In this document: piece after piece, positions 1 through 11,700 of the stretch
Layout: every line of letters begins with the position of its first letter
Numbering within the stretch: position 1 is the stretch's first letter
The notes under the pieces: generated by a model
Database searches by the model: none
Seen by the model: the letters and a program-made list of their open reading frames with translations, nothing else
Told to the model about the DNA's origin: nothing
Position numbers and translations under genes: made by a program
NCBI RefSeq assembly: GCF_900232995.1
Contig: NZ_OCVX01000003.1
Coordinates: forward strand, 1,772,386-1,836,385
DNA length: 64,000 nt
Direction: 5' to 3'
Source of the DNA: Mycobacterium simulans
GTDB taxonomy: Bacteria > Actinomycetota > Actinomycetes > Mycobacteriales > Mycobacteriaceae

Positions 1-243
1 TTGCGACGGTCCGGCGCAATTGATTACGATGTCGCAGCGCCGCACCGCGGCGGCGACGGATGCCATATCGGTGACGTCGAGTCGCGCCAGCTCGACATCG
101 CCCTGGATGGCGGAGGCCACCTCGCGCAGCCGTGCTTCGTCGCGCCCGGCGATTACGAGGTACATGTCGTGGCGTTCCGCCAGCACGTCGAGGCAAGCCC
201 TGCCGACCGCTCCGGTGCTGCCGAGCAGCAACACGTTCTTCAT
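1..243 (-). CDS. NAD(P)-binding reductase, saccharopine-dehydrogenase-like (N-terminal part only)
   Basis: The minus-strand ATG at 243 opens a frame that runs off the left edge of the window, so only about 81 residues are seen. The N-terminus (MKNVLLLGSTGAVGRACLDV) has a GxxGxxG Rossmann dinucleotide-binding loop. It is followed by beta-strand/helix alternation (VIAGRDEARL, ARLDVTD) and by VINCAGPS, typical of saccharopine-dehydrogenase/SDR-like NADP domains. The start lies five bases after the TGA of the upstream NRPS gene, so it is almost certainly the third gene of that operon. By position it could be the reductive tailoring enzyme of the metallophore, the role played by thiazolinyl imide reductases in pyochelin and yersiniabactin clusters, but the visible part looks more like saccharopine reductase than PchG/Irp3. 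That assignment is inference. Confidence 0.75.
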   Translation of the reverse strand, partial: MKNVLLLGSTGAVGRACLDVLAERHDMYLVIAGRDEARLREVASAIQGDVELARLDVTDMASVAAAVRRCDIVINCAGPSQ

Positions 244-248
244 GGGGC

Positions 249-3200
249 TCACGCCTTTTGGGTCCAGGAGTCCACCAGCAGCTTGGCGACGGATTGCGCG
301 TTTTCCCCTGTCAGGCAGTCGAAATGGGTACCTGCGATGTCGCTGATGGTCAACGTGCCCAGGCAATAGTCCGCCCAGAACGCGGTCATGTCCTCTTGGA
401 GTGTCGGCAGGAAGTGGATGTCGCCGCGTTGCCGCAGAAAGTGAATGTCGCCCAGGAAAGGCTCGGCGGCGCCGTGCACCACGGCGCGCAGGCTGTGCAC
501 GAAGATCGACCGTAGTTCGCGCAGCGACTCGACATCCCACGACTGGCCGAGGGCGCCTGATTCGGCCAGCAGCTTCAGCCGCGGGTCGCCGGCTTCCGCG
601 CTGCGCTCGAGGCAAGCTGCGAGCACGGGTTCGGCCATGCTGCGTAGGGCACCGGCCGGTATCACGTCGGCATAACGCTCCCTGGCGCGGGTGAACGCGC
701 CACGAACCGCATCGTCGTCGACCTGCATGCCGAGCACTTCCGGTTGCACACCCAGGATTTGGGCAAAGCAGTAGTCGAGAACGTCGTCGTCTTCGACGTC
801 CATGGGGACCCGGTAGGAGCTGACCACGGTCACCGTGCCGACCTCGATGCCGGCCTCTTCCAGGCATTTCGCGATCTCGGCGGAGAGCAGACCGCCCATG
901 CAGTAACCGAGCAGATGAACCTTGCTGGGCGACAAGGCGACGATGCGGGCGCTGTAGCGTGCCGCCAAGGTGGTGAACAGCTCTGCTGGTTCGATGCCGG
1001 AGTAGCCGTCGCCCGGAATCCGTTGCAGTCCATACAACTCGGGCAGTCCGGTACCCGAGTCACGCAGGCGTGGGACCAACTGCTCATAGGGAGCCAGCCC
1101 CCCGCTGCCGTCGTGCACACATATCGCGATCTCGGTAGCCGGGGTAAAGCCCTGGCCGGTACCGAGATACACCAGCGGCGAGCCGATCCCGGCACCGATC
1201 CCGGCACCGTCGGACAGGTTCGGCCGAGACTCTGTCGGGCCGCCGCGCACCGCATCAGCGGCGGCCAACAGGGTGGGATTGGAGACCATCGCGCGAAGCA
1301 GATCGTCCCAGGCCAGCCCGGCGGCTTCGGGGATTTCGCGGCGGATCCGGCCGATCGCCTGCGCCATCAACAGGGAATCGCCGCCGATGGCGAAGAAATC
1401 TGAGCCAGGCGACAGCGAGTGGCCAGACTCCAGTCCGAGCACGGCAGCCCAAATCTCTCCGATGCGGGTTTGCAAGTCGTCCAGGTTGCCTGACTGCCCA
1501 TCGAGATGACTGCTACCGGCACGGGCCGCGGAGCGCAGTGACTCGAGTTCGGCTGTCACCGACGCGCGGTCGATTTTGCCGTTAGTCGTCAGCGGCAGAG
1601 TTGGAATGCAGATGAGCTGTTGTGGGACCATGTAACTCGGCAATACCTGGCGGGCGCGTTCGGTCAACTCCGCGGGCAACAGCGACTGCGCGGTAGCTGC
1701 GGACTCGCAGCAGAAGACGTGCTGACCGAGCCGTCCCAACGGATAGTCCGGCGGCGGGAAACTTTGCACCTCGCCGAACGGTGACCGTTCCAGCGCGGCA
1801 TTCCATTGCGCATAGGTAAGGAATGCCGAGTTGGTTCCCGCACGGGCGTCGGTGAACCCGTGCAGGCCCTCCTTGAATTCCATAGAGATCATCAACGGGT
1901 GGTTGATAGCGGTGGCGTCTATGAAGACCAGCGATCCGCCGGGTGCCAGGAGACGGTTCAGCATGACGAGCGTGTCGTCGATGTTCACCGCGTTGTGCAG
2001 CACGTTCGCGCAGACGACGACATCGAACGAGCATGGCGAGAAGCCCTGTGCTGCGGGCGGCCGGTTGATGTCGAACAGCCGGTAGTCGACGAAATCGTAG
2101 TCGGAAAACGTCTGGCGGGCTTGGACGAGAAAGAAATTCGACACATCGGTGAACACGTAGCGCACGTGGCTCGTGGCCAGAGCGGCGAGCAGATCCGCGG
2201 TGGTGCCGCCGACGCCTGCCCCGACCTCTAAGACCCTTAGCGGTCGCTGCGGTGTTGCCCGGGCCGCGCGTGCGGCGACGGCGGACACCACCAACTGGTT
2301 GACGTACCTGCTGAGCAGGTTTTCCCGGTAGGCGGCCGTCGCGATGTCAACGGTTGCCTCCGGGAACAGCAGCATGAGCGGATCGACGGTGCCGGCCAGG
2401 AGGCCGGGGAGGTTCTGGATGCATTCACCCACGTAGGCCAGCAAGTCGTCGCCATAGCCAACGGCCGCGCCCAACTGACGCACCTGCTGCCACGCAACGT
2501 TGCAGTCCGAAAGTTCTTGGTGTGCCAGCAGTTCCAGGCTCGATCCTGGGTGCGTACTCACCCGACCCTCGTCGGCGAGAACCTCGATCCAGCGGCGCAA
2601 CAGGCGGTGCAGCCGATCTGGCAGCGCCAGTCGCCGAGCGAGTTCGTCGACGGTGAGTCGCTCGCCTGGGTGCGCCGCGGTGCCCAGGGCCGCGCACATG
2701 CTGTCGAGCGCGGTAGCCCGCGCGGCGGAAGCGAACCGGAGCAAACTCTCGACGTCAAGATCGGCGGTACAGCGGCGATGCGCTCGGTCGATGGACTCGC
2801 CGACAGCCGCAGTGCTACGGCGACGGTCGGACATCTCTTCATCGCTCGCGGCGTCGGGGACCACCGCGGCCGCGATGGCCCGATCGTGCGGTACCTGGCC
2901 GAGCACGGTGCTCATGGCGGTCTGCACGCCGGGTATACCGCACAGGGCGGCATCAATCTCCGCCAATTCGATTCGGTGACCGCGAATCTTGACCTGGTTG
3001 TCGCGGCGGCCCAGCATTTCGATCACGCCGTCATCGGTAACCCGACCGTAATCCCCAGTGCGATAGAGTCGTTCGCCGCTCACCGGATGGGTGATGAACG
3101 CCGAAGCGGTGCGCGCCGGATCGCCGAGATATCCGTGCGCGAGACCCACCCCGCCGATGTGTATCTCCCCGACCTGCCACGGCGCCGCGGGCTCACCACG

Positions 3201-5723
3201 GTGGGTCAGGACATGGACGCTCTGGTTGCGCATCGCTGTGCCGTAGGGGACGCTGCGCACATAAAGTCGTGCGTCCATGGGATGGCAGATGGACCAGATC
3301 GCGGCCTCGGTGGCACCGCCGAGACTGAGCATCGAGGCCCCAGGTGCCATCGACGCGATCTGCTTGGGCTGCGACACCGGAATCCAGTCGCCCGACAACA
3401 TGATCTGCCTTAGCGTCGGCAGCGGTTCGGTGTCGGCGTACTCCAGCAGCAATTGCATCTGCGCGGGAACCGAATTCCACACGGTGACATGGTGCTTCGA
3501 GATGGCCTGGAACCACGACTGCGGATCGTTGCGTGCCGTGCCTTCGGAGAATACGATGGCGCCGCCGGCGGCGAGCATCCCGAAGATGTTGTACACCGAC
3601 AGATCGAAGGTGTGCTGCGATACGGCCAGCACCGAGTCGGCCGCGCCGATGTTCAGCCGGTCGTTGATGTCGTCCACGGTGTTCATCGCGGCACGGTGAC
3701 TTACCATGACTCCCTTGGGAGTTCCGGTGGATCCCGAAGTGAAGATCACGTAGGCCGTGTCGTCGGGGCTTGCCGGCGCGCCGCACGTGGCGGCGGCGGT
3801 GTTTGGCGTCCAGGTTGCCGGATCGGCAAGCAGCTCGTCGACCCGCCCGGCCGGTTCACACAAGACCGCCAGCGAACACTGCTGGGTGATCTGCGCGATC
3901 CGGTGGTCCGGCCACTCCACGTCAAGCGGCACGTAGGCGGCGCCGACCAGCACGGTGCCCAGGATCGCCGCAACCTGACTTGGGCCTTCTGGCAGGCGAA
4001 TTCCGACATAGTCGCCGAGGCCGACGCCGGCCCGCGACAGCTCGATGGCGACCGCGTTTGCAGCGGCGAGCAACTCCCCATAGCTGATGGACCGGTCACC
4101 ATGCCGGATCGCCGCCGCCCGCGGAATCTGTGTCGCATGATGCAGGAACCCGGACTGCAGCAGGGCGTTCGGCTCTTCCAGCGTTGGGGTAGGGTCGGGC
4201 GCCAGCGTCGGCAGCAGCGGCCTGTCCCAGGCCAGCGGGTCGGTGCTTAACGTCTCGAGCGCACAACGGAAGTCGGCGAACGCACGATCGAGTACGGCAT
4301 CGCTGATTACCCCATCGCGGGTGTCCCAGTTGATCTCACACGCACCATCGATTTCGAATACCTGGCAATCCAGCAGCACCTGCGGGGTCTGGCTTAGTCC
4401 ACGGCCCGGGATGGGACGCAGGAAAGACGCTTCGGCGCCTTTCACCTGTGTGCCAAAGCCCAACGTCGAGGTGAGCACCACGGGCGAGTGCTCGCCGCGG
4501 TGTTCGTCATGGCGCGCCAGCATGCGCGCCACATCCACGCCGCTGACGGACGCATGGTCCATGTCGTCGAAGAGGCGGGTGCCGATCACTCGCAGGAGTT
4601 CGGCGAAGGTGCGCTGCCCACGGACGTCGACTTCCAACAGGCTGGTACCGGTGAAGTCCCCGACGAGCCGTCCGACTTCTGGGGTGAAGGGATGACGCGC
4701 CATCGTCGTGAGGGTCAGCAGAAAGTGGTCGCGGTCACCGTAGCGGCCCAGGACGGTGCTGAACGCCGCCGTGATCGCCACGCTGGCCGTGGCACCTCGC
4801 TCGGTCGCACCTGCGCTGAAGGCGGTGAACTGGTGGGCCGGCAGGCGCATTGACCGCCGCGAGAAGGTGGGTGAGCCGCTCAGCTCGATCGGCAGCAGCG
4901 GCAACGCGATCGGCGGCGGTAGCTGGTCCAGGCGAGCCTGCCAGTAGTCCAGGTCTCGTTGCCGACGACGGGCCCCGGCGCTCGAGGAGCGGTAGCGGGT
5001 GAGGTTCAACAGGTAGTCACGGAAGCTGAAATCTACTGCGGGAGGACAATATTCCGGATCGAGCAGACACTGCCCATAGTCGGTCATCAGGATGGAAATG
5101 CTGACGAAGTCGGCGATCAGCAGATCGACCGACACGTGCACCACGGTGTCATCCGGGCCGATCGTGACCACGATGTCATACATCGGCCCTTCGCCCAGCG
5201 GGTAGGTGCGGTTGGCCAGCTCGCCCGCTACGCGCGCGCGCTCGCGAGCGATGTGCCGACGATCGGAGCTCTCGTGGAGCTGCAGTCCGTCATCGAGGTC
5301 GGGGCAGATAATTTGGTAGCCGTCGGGATGGACGACACAGCGCAACATGTCATGGGCGTCAACGACTTTGCGCCACGCCGACCGATACGCGTCGGCGCTC
5401 GGTCTGGTCACTGCGTGGTCGACGGCGAACTCCGCATAGCCGTGACAGCCGACCCCGCCCCAGCGGAACGCCGACGTACGCCCCACCGAATACGAGGCTT
5501 GAACGTCGGTGAGCGGAAACGGCTCGAACCTGTCCTGCGGTGCCCGCAGCACCTCCGTCTCACGGGTCAGCTCCGCAATGATGTCTGGCTTGGCCGCGAC
5601 CAGTTGCGCTTTCAGATCCGCACTCAAGATGCCTTGCGGTGCCCGAAAACGCAGGTTCTCACCGTCGACCCAGAGCTGCACGCCGATGCGGCGCACTTGG
5701 TCGATCAGCGCGGCGGCGTTCAC
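249..5723 (-). CDS. Nonribosomal peptide synthetase 2: docking-Cy-A(MT)-PCP-TE, PchF-like
   Basis: Predicted termination module, 1824 aa, close in length and order to PchF. Domains: TubC-type N-terminal docking domain (about 1-55); heterocyclization domain (about 65-510) with the DLLIADFVS version of DxxxxDxxS near 203; adenylation domain (about 520-960 and 1350-1390) with FTSGSTGTPKG near 658; a methyltransferase inserted in the A domain (LEVGAGVGG near 1162); a carrier domain with FAIGGDSL near 1438; and a thioesterase (about 1510-1824). Reading the A-domain pocket by eye gives D-L-Y-N-M-S-L-I-W, the known cysteine code, so a (C-methylated) thiazoline is predicted. The thioesterase has GYCMGG near 1606-1611, with Cys where Ser is usual. 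The GTG start overlaps the TGA of the preceding NRPS gene (GTGA), which means translational coupling. The assignment of the domain set is firm; the product is inference. Confidence 0.95.
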   Translation of the reverse strand: MNAAALIDQVRRIGVQLWVDGENLRFRAPQGILSADLKAQLVAAKPDIIAELTRETEVLRAPQDRFEPFPLTDVQASYSVGRTSAFRWGGVGCHGYAEFAVDHAVTRPSADAYRSAWRKVVDAHDMLRCVVHPDGYQIICPDLDDGLQLHESSDRRHIARERARVAGELANRTYPLGEGPMYDIVVTIGPDDTVVHVSVDLLIADFVSISILMTDYGQCLLDPEYCPPAVDFSFRDYLLNLTRYRSSSAGARRRQRDLDYWQARLDQLPPPIALPLLPIELSGSPTFSRRSMRLPAHQFTAFSAGATERGATASVAITAAFSTVLGRYGDRDHFLLTLTTMARHPFTPEVGRLVGDFTGTSLLEVDVRGQRTFAELLRVIGTRLFDDMDHASVSGVDVARMLARHDEHRGEHSPVVLTSTLGFGTQVKGAEASFLRPIPGRGLSQTPQVLLDCQVFEIDGACEINWDTRDGVISDAVLDRAFADFRCALETLSTDPLAWDRPLLPTLAPDPTPTLEEPNALLQSGFLHHATQIPRAAAIRHGDRSISYGELLAAANAVAIELSRAGVGLGDYVGIRLPEGPSQVAAILGTVLVGAAYVPLDVEWPDHRIAQITQQCSLAVLCEPAGRVDELLADPATWTPNTAAATCGAPASPDDTAYVIFTSGSTGTPKGVMVSHRAAMNTVDDINDRLNIGAADSVLAVSQHTFDLSVYNIFGMLAAGGAIVFSEGTARNDPQSWFQAISKHHVTVWNSVPAQMQLLLEYADTEPLPTLRQIMLSGDWIPVSQPKQIASMAPGASMLSLGGATEAAIWSICHPMDARLYVRSVPYGTAMRNQSVHVLTHRGEPAAPWQVGEIHIGGVGLAHGYLGDPARTASAFITHPVSGERLYRTGDYGRVTDDGVIEMLGRRDNQVKIRGHRIELAEIDAALCGIPGVQTAMSTVLGQVPHDRAIAAAVVPDAASDEEMSDRRRSTAAVGESIDRAHRRCTADLDVESLLRFASAARATALDSMCAALGTAAHPGERLTVDELARRLALPDRLHRLLRRWIEVLADEGRVSTHPGSSLELLAHQELSDCNVAWQQVRQLGAAVGYGDDLLAYVGECIQNLPGLLAGTVDPLMLLFPEATVDIATAAYRENLLSRYVNQLVVSAVAARAARATPQRPLRVLEVGAGVGGTTADLLAALATSHVRYVFTDVSNFFLVQARQTFSDYDFVDYRLFDINRPPAAQGFSPCSFDVVVCANVLHNAVNIDDTLVMLNRLLAPGGSLVFIDATAINHPLMISMEFKEGLHGFTDARAGTNSAFLTYAQWNAALERSPFGEVQSFPPPDYPLGRLGQHVFCCESAATAQSLLPAELTERARQVLPSYMVPQQLICIPTLPLTTNGKIDRASVTAELESLRSAARAGSSHLDGQSGNLDDLQTRIGEIWAAVLGLESGHSLSPGSDFFAIGGDSLLMAQAIGRIRREIPEAAGLAWDDLLRAMVSNPTLLAAADAVRGGPTESRPNLSDGAGIGAGIGSPLVYLGTGQGFTPATEIAICVHDGSGGLAPYEQLVPRLRDSGTGLPELYGLQRIPGDGYSGIEPAELFTTLAARYSARIVALSPSKVHLLGYCMGGLLSAEIAKCLEEAGIEVGTVTVVSSYRVPMDVEDDDVLDYCFAQILGVQPEVLGMQVDDDAVRGAFTRARERYADVIPAGALRSMAEPVLAACLERSAEAGDPRLKLLAESGALGQSWDVESLRELRSIFVHSLRAVVHGAAEPFLGDIHFLRQRGDIHFLPTLQEDMTAFWADYCLGTLTISDIAGTHFDCLTGENAQSVAKLLVDSWTQKA

Positions 5724-8700
5724 AACACGCCCTCTTCGATCTCGGCATCCTCGGCTGGGACGGCCGTTCGAAGCTCTCCTAGCTTTCCTAGCTGTCCCAG
5801 CTTTCCTAGCTTTCCCAGCTTTTCAGCGAAGTCGCCGATCACCGGATTTTCGAACAGCAGCCGCATCGTCGCTGTGGGTGTCACCTCGCGATTGATCTGC
5901 TCCACCACCTTGGTGGCGGCGACCGAGTCCCCGCCGAGTTGGAAGAAATTCTGGCCGGGCTCGACCCGTGGTAGGCCGAGTGCTGCTGCGCAGATCATCG
6001 AGACGCGTTGGACGAGTTCATCGGTGGCCGGGGCATCGTGCTGCGCGGAATGCGCGGGTGATCCGACCGTGGAGACCATCGCGTGCAGCATCGCGTCGAG
6101 GTGGCGCCGTGCGACCTCGGGGGTAATCGCCTGCGTGACAAAGTCCCATGACAACGACAACGACCCGGCGTTTTCCCACATCTGGAAGTCCAGCACCGTC
6201 TGGGGGGTCTGCGAGAGACCGAACACCAACGAGCCCAGCTCGGCCGAGGATCCGCGCGACGCATCGGCGAGTCCGAGCCCGCTGGTGAAGACCACCGGGA
6301 AGAAGGCGTTTGCCGGCTGGCCGTGGTGACGCAGTAGTTCGCGCTGCAGCCATACCGCATCGGCGGTGCGGTGGGGCAGGTCGGGGATCAGCTGCCGCTG
6401 CAGTCGACGTGCCTGTTCCCAGATCGACACGGTCGTATCGACGCGACATTCCAACAGCAGCAACGACGTGAAATCACCAATGACGTCCTCGATCCCGGGG
6501 ACGTCGGGATCCCGGTCGAAGAGAGTGACATTGACGCAGAAGTCCGCTGTGCCAGCCCAACTAGCCAGCACTCGTGCGTAGTGAGCCAGCAGAAACGAGG
6601 CCGCGGTGACCCTCTCGGCTCGACACGACTGCAGGATCCTTGTCCAGTCGTCTTGTGCAATAACGGCTTCTGCTCGATCGAACACCGGTTTGTCGATATC
6701 CAGTAGCACCTGCGTCGGGGCCAGCTGTGGTGTCGGCGGCAGCGAGGGCAGGCGTGCGCGCCAGTAGTCGCGGCTCGCGGCAAGCTGCGGCAGCGCAGAC
6801 TCGTCCGTACCCGGCCACAATTCCGGGTGGTTACGCACGTAGTTCCCGAAAGTCGTTCGCAAAGGTGGCAATTCGTCCAGACTGCCGCCCCGGTAGAGAT
6901 GGTCCAGCTGCGCAAGGGCGATCATCATGCTGGTGCCGTCGAGCATGACGTTGTCCATGCTGATCCCGATGACGGCGCGACCCGCAGCACAGAGCTGCAC
7001 CCCGAAGTCGATTCCGGGCCGCGTCGTCAGGTCGATAACCTGATCGCGCATCCGCGCTCGCACGTCGGGGTAGTCGGAGACTATGGGTTCGATCGGCGCC
7101 GGGTGTACGAGGGCGCAAAGCCGCGGAGGTTCGTCACCGTCGACCTTGGTTGTCACGGTGCTGCGCAGTCCTGGATGGTGCTGGATGAGTTGCCGCGCGG
7201 CCGCATCGAACCTGTCGTGGTCGAAATCGCTCAACTCGAACTCGAAATAGCAATGTGCGGCAACGCCGCCCAGCATGAACCCGCCTTCGCGACCCGCAAG
7301 ATACGCGTGCTGGACGACGGTGAGTGGGAACTCGGCTTCGTCATGTGGGTGGGGTTGGGTCACCGTCCGATGCGCAGCTGGCGTGGGCTGCGGCGCGGTG
7401 GGCACGCCGGCATGCGCCGCGAGCTCGCCCAGCAATGGGTAGTTGAACAGGTCGACCAGGGCCAGTCGACCGAAGCCGGCGGCCCGCAGATCGGCGTAGA
7501 CCCGGGTCGCCACCAGACTGTCACCGCCGAGCTGGAAAAAATCGTCGGACGCGGTGGGTACGGTGTGCCCCGCAATGTTCAGGTGTCGTTGCCATATTTC
7601 GGCAATCGTGGCCAGCACCGATGCGTCGGCGCTGGAGGTTCGCTCGGGGGCCGCCGAAGGCGGTGGGGTGTGAGTGCCGGGCGCGGCTGGCGGTGGGGTG
7701 GCCCGGTGCTGTCGATGGGCAATGATCGCCAGGCCCGGACCGTCCTGCGTCATCTGCATGGGCTGCCAGCCGTGTTGTGCGATGAACCGCCACCACTGGT
7801 CGGCCGCCGGCAACGACCCGGGTGAAAGTAGACCGGGGTTCAGAACGGCGGCGCTGGCCAGCGTGGCCGAGGTGAGCTCGCAGATCTCGGCCACCCACAG
7901 CCAGCCGCGATCGGCCACTGTGAGTGCCTCGAGCGCCGCTCCCGCCTCGGCCAGCTGGTGCAGTGACCCGCAACAGACCACGACATCGGCCACTGTGTCC
8001 AGCTGCTCGGCTGAATTGACCTGACGGATAACCGTTTTAGCGGGCCGTCCAGCGGCAATTTCGGCCAAGACAGGGTTTGGCTCGAAGCACAGGTATTCAT
8101 CGACGACCGCGCCAACCAGGCCGCTGAGCCGCTGGGTGATGAGTCCGGTCCGGGAGCCGACCTCGATGATCCGCAACCGCCTGCCGATCGCTCGTGAATG
8201 CTCGAAGATGCGTTCGCTGAGATCGTCGAGCGCCCACTGCAGCCGCCCTTCGGCGAGCAACAGCGCCTCGGGGGCAAGCTGTGGGTCGCCGATCAGCGTC
8301 CGCGGCGACGCCGTTCCGGCGACGATATCGGCCAACCTGTGAGCCGCGCGGGCGGTGTCATGACCGGTCACCAAAGGCTGTTGCTGCCAGCGCCGCACCA
8401 GTTCTGCGTACTCGGGGCGGATCCGCACGGTTTCGCAGAGACGGGCGGCGTCGGCGAGTACCGCACTAGCCCAGTCGGATTCGCCGATTCGCGGCAACTC
8501 TTCGATCTGTCCGGCATGACGGCGCACCGCGCGCTCAAAGTGCGAAAACGCCACCGCCAGTGGTTCGTCGGCGATAACGCCGCCAGCCACGTCCCAGCTG
8601 ATCCGTGCGCCGCCCGCGTCATCCTCGACTTGGCAGTCCAACCACACACCGGGGGTTTGGGTCAGTGTGCGGACACTCGACAACTCCGCTTGTCCCTGTG

Positions 8701-11700
8701 GGGCCAGGCCGAGCGTGCTGGTGAATACGACCGGGTAGCCAGCGTTGCCGGCCGAACGCATCGCGGCGAGCTGTCCGGTGGCATCGCCGTCAGTTCCGAT
8801 CGCACCCCATAGCTGCTCCTGCGCAGCGGTGACCGCCTCCGGCGAGCCGGGTCGCACGAGGCCGTAGTCGGTGTTACACAGCGCCAGTCGGGTGAAGTTA
8901 CCGAGCACCTCGCGGTCGGCGGGCGCGTAACTTGGCCGGTGGGATGCGGGAACCACGACCGCGAAGCGGTCACCGGCGCCGATCGAATGCAGGGCATCGG
9001 CGAATGCTTCGAAGATCAGCGCGGTAGGAGTGACGTGCAACCGCGATGCCCGATCGCGCAGGCCGCGGAATGCGTCGTCGGGCAGCGTGAAGCTCGACCG
9101 TGCGAAGCCGACCCGGGCAGTCGGGTCGACGCGTTGGCCGCTGAGCGGCAATGCCGGCGGTGGGCTGACCGCACTGAAACCCTGCTCGTTGCAACGGCTT
9201 TCGATGACAAAGCGGGCAAAGACATCGGCGCTGGGATCAACCGGTCGCAGCCGGGGGGTCTGCTGGTAGTCGGCGATGATCGTCGCGATGACGGTGGCCA
9301 GGCTGCGGGCGTCCAGGCTCAAGTAGTTGAGCAGCAGACCGACATACCGTGATGAGTCGGCTGGGGCAAAACACTGGATGACCGGAACCGCCCGCGGATC
9401 GAACGGTGCGTCTGCCATGTGTCGCATCAACGCGTCCGGAGCGGCGGCGTCGACAACGTGGACGGGCACCTCGGCGGCGATGTCGTGTACGCGCTGGCCG
9501 GTGTCGGAATCCAGTACACAACGTAGGGCGGCGAATTCGTCGACACATCGCCTGACGACAGCTAAGAAGCGGTTCAGGTCGATGCTGCCCGGTGGGGCGA
9601 TCGCGGCCAGGACAATAGCGAAATACGTTGGAGCCCGCGTGCTTCCGTGTAGCCCTGAACTGCCGAGCACGTACGCCTGCTGCAGACGGCTCAGCGGAAA
9701 CTCCGTGTCGTACTGCATCGGTTCGACGGTCGGAACAAGCGGGTCGTCTGCAAGCTCACCCAGAATGCAGACCGAGCTGAATTCGCCGAGGGTCTGGCGG
9801 CCGAGCAGTTGGCTGACCTCCGCGCCAAAGACGCCGCTGCGTTTCAGCTGCGCGGTCACCTGTGTTGCGCGCAGACTGTCACCACCGTGCGCGAAGAAGT
9901 TGTCGTCTCGGCTGGTGATCGGCACACCGAGTACGGCGGACCAGACATCGGCGACTAGCTGCTCGACCGGGCTCAGCTCGGTGCCCGATTGCCGGGTTGC
10001 CGCGGCTCGCGCGAACGTCTCCACGTCGTTGGCGGCCTGACTGCGGTCGACCTTGCCGTTTCCGGTGAGCGGCAGCTCGGCTCGACAGCTAAACCATTTC
10101 GGAATCATGTACTGCGGCAAGCGAGTTGCCAGGTACTTGCGTAGCTGCGCCGCTTCGGAGTCGGTGAGTTCGCCGGCGCCGCGATGCCGGACAATCACGG
10201 CTCCCAGCGCTGTGCTGTCATAGACCGGCACCACCGCTGCGCTGTCGACTAGGGCATGCCCGCGCAAAACGTGTTCGATCTCACCGCACTCGACTCGGTG
10301 GCCACCGATTTTGACTTGCGAGTCGAGGCGACCCAGGAACTGCAACGTGCCGTCGTGCCAGTAGCACCCGAGATCGCCGGTTCGGTACCAGCGACAGCCC
10401 GCCTCGTCCTCGAGAAACCGCTCGGCGGTCAGCTCGGGTGCGTTGTGATAGCCCTGCGCCACACCCGCGCCACCGATCCACAGCTCGCCCGCCACGTAGT
10501 CAGGGCAGTCCTGGCCAAGGTTGTCGACAACCCGAAACATTTGGTTGGACAGCGGGTATCCGTATGGTACCGACACCCATTCGGGGTCGACGTCGACATT
10601 TGCTGCCAGGACGAACTCGTTGGACCAGATCGCGGCTTCCGTCGCCCCACCCATCGCAACCAGACGTGCCTGCGGTGCGGCGCGGTGTAGTCGCCGCGGC
10701 ATATCCAGCGGAATCCAGTCGCCGGAGAGAAACACCGACCGCAAGCTCGGCAGTGCGCCGTCGTTCTCTCCGGCCGCGATCAGCAACATGTCCAGCAACG
10801 CCGGAACGGAATCCCAGATCGTCACGCCAAATTCGGTGATCAAGGCGTTCCAGCGAAATGCGTCGCGGCGCGACTGCTCCGAGAGCGTTACCACGCTAGC
10901 GCCAGTGCCGAGTGGGCCAAAAATATCGTAGACGCTGAGGTCGAAGTCAAGTGCCGACACTGCCAGCAGCGAGTCGGCGGGGCCAACCTCGTTGCGGCGG
11001 TTCACGTCGACGATCGTGTTCAGGGCTGTGGCATGGGAAACCAGCACACCCTTGGGCTCTCCGGTAGAGCCGGAAGTGTAGATCACGTACGCGGTGTTGT
11101 CGGGGTCTACCCGAATCGGCTCCGCCGGAGCACACTGGATCATCGAATCGATGTCGTGCACGATAGGGTCTGCAATCGCGTTGTGCTCCAAGTGCTTCGA
11201 CCGAATCAACCCCGACATCCCGGATAGGGCGCAGATGCGAGCAAATCGGTCGTCCGGCTGATCCACCCCAACTGGGAGGTAGCTGCACCCCGCCATCAAG
11301 ACGCCGAAAGCGGCGACGACTTGAGCGGGTCCTTTGGGCAGCTGTATCCCGATGATCGAGCCCGCAGCGTGCCGCTCAGCCAGCGCGCCGGCGACGCGGC
11401 GCGCGTATGTGTCGAGAGCGCCGTAGGACAGCGCGGAATTCGCGGCCGCGATTGGGTCACCGTGGGGTTGGTCGACGTACTCGTCGGCCGCCCAGCGCAG
11501 CGCGATTCGGGAGGGATCGCGCTGCACCTGCTTCTGGAACGCGTCGTAAAGGAGGCCTTCCGGCCGCGGCGCTGTGGTGGCGTTGCGTTGCTGGCGAATC
11601 AGTTCTGAATGCTGCGGCAGATCGATCGTTGCGGGAGTGGACCAATCGTGGGCGCCCAGACTCTCCAGCAGACCGACGTAGGCGCCAAACATGTCTGCGA

